Origin: CAYXOX01 sp964466745 | GTDB lineage: Bacteria; Pseudomonadota; Alphaproteobacteria; Rhodobacterales; Rhodobacteraceae | DNA length: 7,114 bases | Assembly: GCA_964466745.1 (NCBI GenBank) | Contig: CAYXOX010000155.1 | Span: 1 to 7,114 of the forward strand | Reading direction: 5' to 3' | In this document: positions 5,574-7,114 of the stretch, in pieces | How positions within the stretch are numbered: position 1 is the first letter of the stretch | How the letters are laid out: each line of letters opens with the position of its first letter | The notes under the pieces: generated by a model | Seen by the model: the letters and a program-made list of their open reading frames with translations, nothing else | Database searches by the model: none | What the model was told of the DNA's origin: nothing | Position numbers and translations under genes: made by a program

Positions 5574-5603
5574 AGGCTAGTGACGGCGCGCCGATCCCGT
5601 CAA
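5574..5603 (-). promoter_or_regulatory. Candidate sigma-70 promoter for the outer membrane protein gene
   Basis: On the minus strand, TTGACG (5603-5598, five of six matches) and TAGCCT (5579-5574, with the key first, second and last bases) are 18 bases apart. Transcription would start near 5567, leaving a leader of about 36 bases that contains the GGGGAGG ribosome site (5545-5539). It sits in the 86-base gap after the DMT transporter gene, supporting a separate transcription unit. Confidence 0.45.
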
Positions 5604-5617
5604 GCGAAACTTGGGGG

Positions 5618-6502
5618 TTATCCGTTCCCGCCAAGGCTGTGGCGCGCGGCGCGTGTCTCCGAGGCGACGTTGAGATAGTTGCCCGCGAAGATCATCGCGG
5701 CCCCGAGCACGAGGAACGCGTCGATCGGCTCCTGGTAGAGCATCACCCCCACCAGCGCGATCACGGGCAGGCGCACGAAATCGATGGGCATGACGACCGT
5801 TGCCGGGGCGCGGGCCAGGGCGTTGGTCAGGCACCAGTGCGCGAAGAGGCCCGCGCCGGCGATGATCACCAGCCAGGGCAGGATCGCCAGAGGGGGCACC
5901 GCCACGTCGCCGTCGGCGAAACTGAAGAGAACGCCGAGCCCGGCCTGCATCACCGTCAGCCAGAAGAGGATGCTGATGGTGCTTTCGGTCCGGGTCAGTA
6001 GGCGCGTGTAGACGGCTGAGATGGCAAAACCGATCGCCGAGGCCGCCGCGGCCACCAGGCCCCAGTCGAAGGTGCTCGGCGACGGCCGCGCGACCACGAG
6101 GATGCCGGCGAAGCCGATCAGCGCGGCCAGCGCGCGCACCCGGGTGATGCGCTCTCCCAGCACCGCGAGCGAAAGCACCATCACCCAGAGCGGCATGGTG
6201 AACTCCAGCGCGAAGACCTGCGCCAGAGGAATCGCGGTGATGGCGAAGAACCAAAGGTTCTGACCGGCGAAATGGCCGATGTTGCGCACCGTGTGCGTGC
6301 CCATCCGCGCCCGGCGGATATCGCGAAGCCGCCCCATGGCGCCGCCGATGGTCATCACCAGTACGAAGCCGATGAAGCTGCGGTACATCATGATCTCGAA
6401 GGTATCGAGATCGCTGCTAACCGCGCGCCCGGCCACCGCCATGGAGGTGAAGGCGACGATCGTGCCCCCCATGAAGAGCACTGCAACGAAGGTCTGGCTC
6501 AC
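5618..6502 (-). CDS. EamA/DMT-family inner membrane transporter
   Basis: This 294-residue protein has about ten hydrophobic segments arranged as two EamA repeats (roughly 8-140 and 155-285), the standard size and layout of the drug/metabolite transporter superfamily. Each repeat ends with the usual short acidic motif after a helix: Leu-Gly-Glu-Arg-Ile-Thr (115-120) in the first and Leu-Tyr-Gln-Glu-Pro in the second. Such proteins export amino acids, nucleobases or other small metabolites; the substrate cannot be assigned. The start is GTG at 6502, whose bases overlap the TGA of the upstream gene (GTGA, 4-base overlap), which implies translational coupling; no clear ribosome site precedes it. 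The open frame continues upstream but that part is an Arg/Pro-rich shadow of the neighbouring gene. Position downstream of guaA hints at, but does not show, a nucleobase-related role. Confidence 0.9.
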   Translation of the reverse strand: MSQTFVAVLFMGGTIVAFTSMAVAGRAVSSDLDTFEIMMYRSFIGFVLVMTIGGAMGRLRDIRRARMGTHTVRNIGHFAGQNLWFFAITAIPLAQVFALEFTMPLWVMVLSLAVLGERITRVRALAALIGFAGILVVARPSPSTFDWGLVAAAASAIGFAISAVYTRLLTRTESTISILFWLTVMQAGLGVLFSFADGDVAVPPLAILPWLVIIAGAGLFAHWCLTNALARAPATVVMPIDFVRLPVIALVGVMLYQEPIDAFLVLGAAMIFAGNYLNVASETRAARHSLGGNG

Positions 6503-6891
6503 TGAACCGTCGCCGTCTCGCGCCACACGCAGCAGCCGCGCAGGGGGCGCAGGCCGCCCGAGGTGGGCACGGCGATCTCCACGGCATAGTCGAGCGTCGC
6601 GCCGAAGGCTGTGCAGTCGCGCACTTCGGAATGCACGCTCCGGAGCTCGCGGGAGGTGCGCAGCGCGTGGCGGCGGAAGGTGAAGTCCGGCGACGCGAGG
6701 GGCGGGTCGTGCCCGAACACGCCGTCGCCGAGGTAATCCGGGCGGGCCTCGGCGCCAGAGGCGTTCCGCATGAAGCCGGGATCGCGCCCCAGGCACTGCA
6801 GGCCGCCGCCCGCCGGCTGCGTGTCGGCGAGCGCCGGCGCCGCGAGCAGGAGCGCGGCGATCGGTGCGGCAAGGCGGCGCCTCACTCCCAT
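6499..6891 (-). CDS. Small exported protein, COG3650-like, function unknown
   Basis: The 130-residue precursor has a textbook signal peptide (three Arg at 4-6, hydrophobic 7-19, cleavage after Ala-Leu-Ala at 22). The mature domain begins with a Cys33-x-Gly-x-Asp-Pro block and ends with Gly119-Cys120-Cys121 about ten residues before the C-terminus. That pattern, plus the single Cys93 between them, resembles uncharacterised COG3650 exported proteins as I remember them; this is recall, not a search. The tryptophan I expect after the Glu/Asp-Pro block is absent. The four Cys could form two disulfides. The ATG at 6891 lies inside the end of guaA (10-base overlap) with GGGA 8 bases upstream; a GTG at 6885 would give 128 residues and a GTGA overlap instead. 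The 3' end overlaps the DMT transporter start by 4 bases. Position between the two makes one operon likely. Confidence 0.75.
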   Translation of the reverse strand: MGVRRRLAAPIAALLLAAPALADTQPAGGGLQCLGRDPGFMRNASGAEARPDYLGDGVFGHDPPLASPDFTFRRHALRTSRELRSVHSEVRDCTAFGATLDYAVEIAVPTSGGLRPLRGCCVWRETATVQ

Positions 6892-7114
6892 TCGATCGTT
6901 CCCGGCGGCTTCGAGGTGATGTCGTAGGTGACGCGGTTGATCCCCTTCACCTCGTTGATGATGCGGGTGGCGGTCTCGCCGAGAAACTCGTGCGAGAACG
7001 GGTAGTAGTCGGCCGTCATGCCGTCGACGCTCGTCACCGCCCGCAGCGCGCAGGCGTAATCGTAGGTGCGCCCGTCGCCCATCACGCCCACGGTGCGCAC
7101 CGGCAGGATCGCCA
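6882..7114 (-). CDS. guaA: GMP synthase (glutamine-hydrolysing), C-terminal 76 residues
   Basis: Only the 3' end is in the window; the gene runs off the right edge. The 76 complete codons match the C-terminal dimerisation domain of GuaA, which aminates XMP to GMP using glutamine and ATP. Recognisable blocks are Val-Arg-Thr-Val-Gly-Val-Met-Gly-Asp-Gly-Arg-Thr-Tyr with Tyr-Ala-Cys-Ala-Leu-Arg-Ala-Val, Asn-Arg-Val-Thr-Tyr-Asp-Ile-Thr, and the invariant ending Lys-Pro-Pro-Gly-Thr-Ile-Glu-Trp-Glu, which binds substrate phosphate. The amidotransferase and ATP-pyrophosphatase domains lie beyond the edge and cannot be judged. It is the first visible gene of a tightly overlapping minus-strand group with the exported protein and the DMT transporter. 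Confidence 0.96.
   Translation of the reverse strand, partial: AILPVRTVGVMGDGRTYDYACALRAVTSVDGMTADYYPFSHEFLGETATRIINEVKGINRVTYDITSKPPGTIEWE

Noticed and set aside
5585..5592. GGCGCGCC palindrome near the outer membrane protein promoter as an operator
   Set aside because: An 8-base GC-only palindrome is expected by chance in DNA of this composition, and there is no second copy or flanking dyad.
4374..5678. 434-residue plus-strand open frame opposite the outer membrane protein gene
   Set aside because: It covers a gene with signal peptide, ribosome site and C-terminal Phe, and its own translation is low-complexity Arg/Gly/Ala with no recognisable motif.

Overview
The window is about 7.1 kb of very GC-rich DNA with tightly packed genes. 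It reads as chromosome from an alphaproteobacterium, most likely Rhodobacteraceae/Rhodobacterales. I base this on the lipoyl synthase N-terminus, the FadL-like outer membrane protein that closely resembles the form I remember from Rhodobacter and roseobacter genomes, the RatA/COQ10 protein, and an AT-rich intergenic element of a type I remember from that family. I see no tRNA, rRNA, CRISPR array, insertion sequence or phage gene.

Layout, left to right. A RatA/COQ10-like START-domain gene (minus strand, 40-483) is divergent from hpt, hypoxanthine phosphoribosyltransferase (plus, 555-1097). Next on the plus strand comes a two-gene cytochrome unit: a secreted c'/c556-type monoheme cytochrome (1228-1689), and 4 bases later a membrane-anchored diheme cytochrome c that starts at GTG (1694-2584). 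The rest is all minus strand: a secreted six-cysteine protein of unknown function (2660-3103), lipA (3219-4169), a FadL/OmpP1-type outer membrane protein (4389-5531), then a compact group read in the order guaA (3' end only, 6882-7114), a small exported COG3650-like protein (6499-6891) and a ten-helix EamA/DMT transporter (5618-6502). The three genes of that group overlap one another.

How the genes relate. Most of the content is housekeeping: purine salvage (hpt), GMP synthesis (guaA), lipoate cofactor synthesis (lipA) and quinone function (COQ10-like). The cytochrome pair is the most distinctive unit. It is translationally close-coupled and would place a small periplasmic electron carrier next to an anchored diheme partner. 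The anchored protein has no methionine anywhere between its first heme site and its second, so heme 1 cannot have ordinary His/Met ligation. I found no convincing new defence, mobile or biosynthetic system. The points worth a second look are the missing heme-1 ligand, two uncharacterised cysteine-bearing secreted proteins, the overlapping guaA group, and the AT-rich element between lipA and the outer membrane protein gene.
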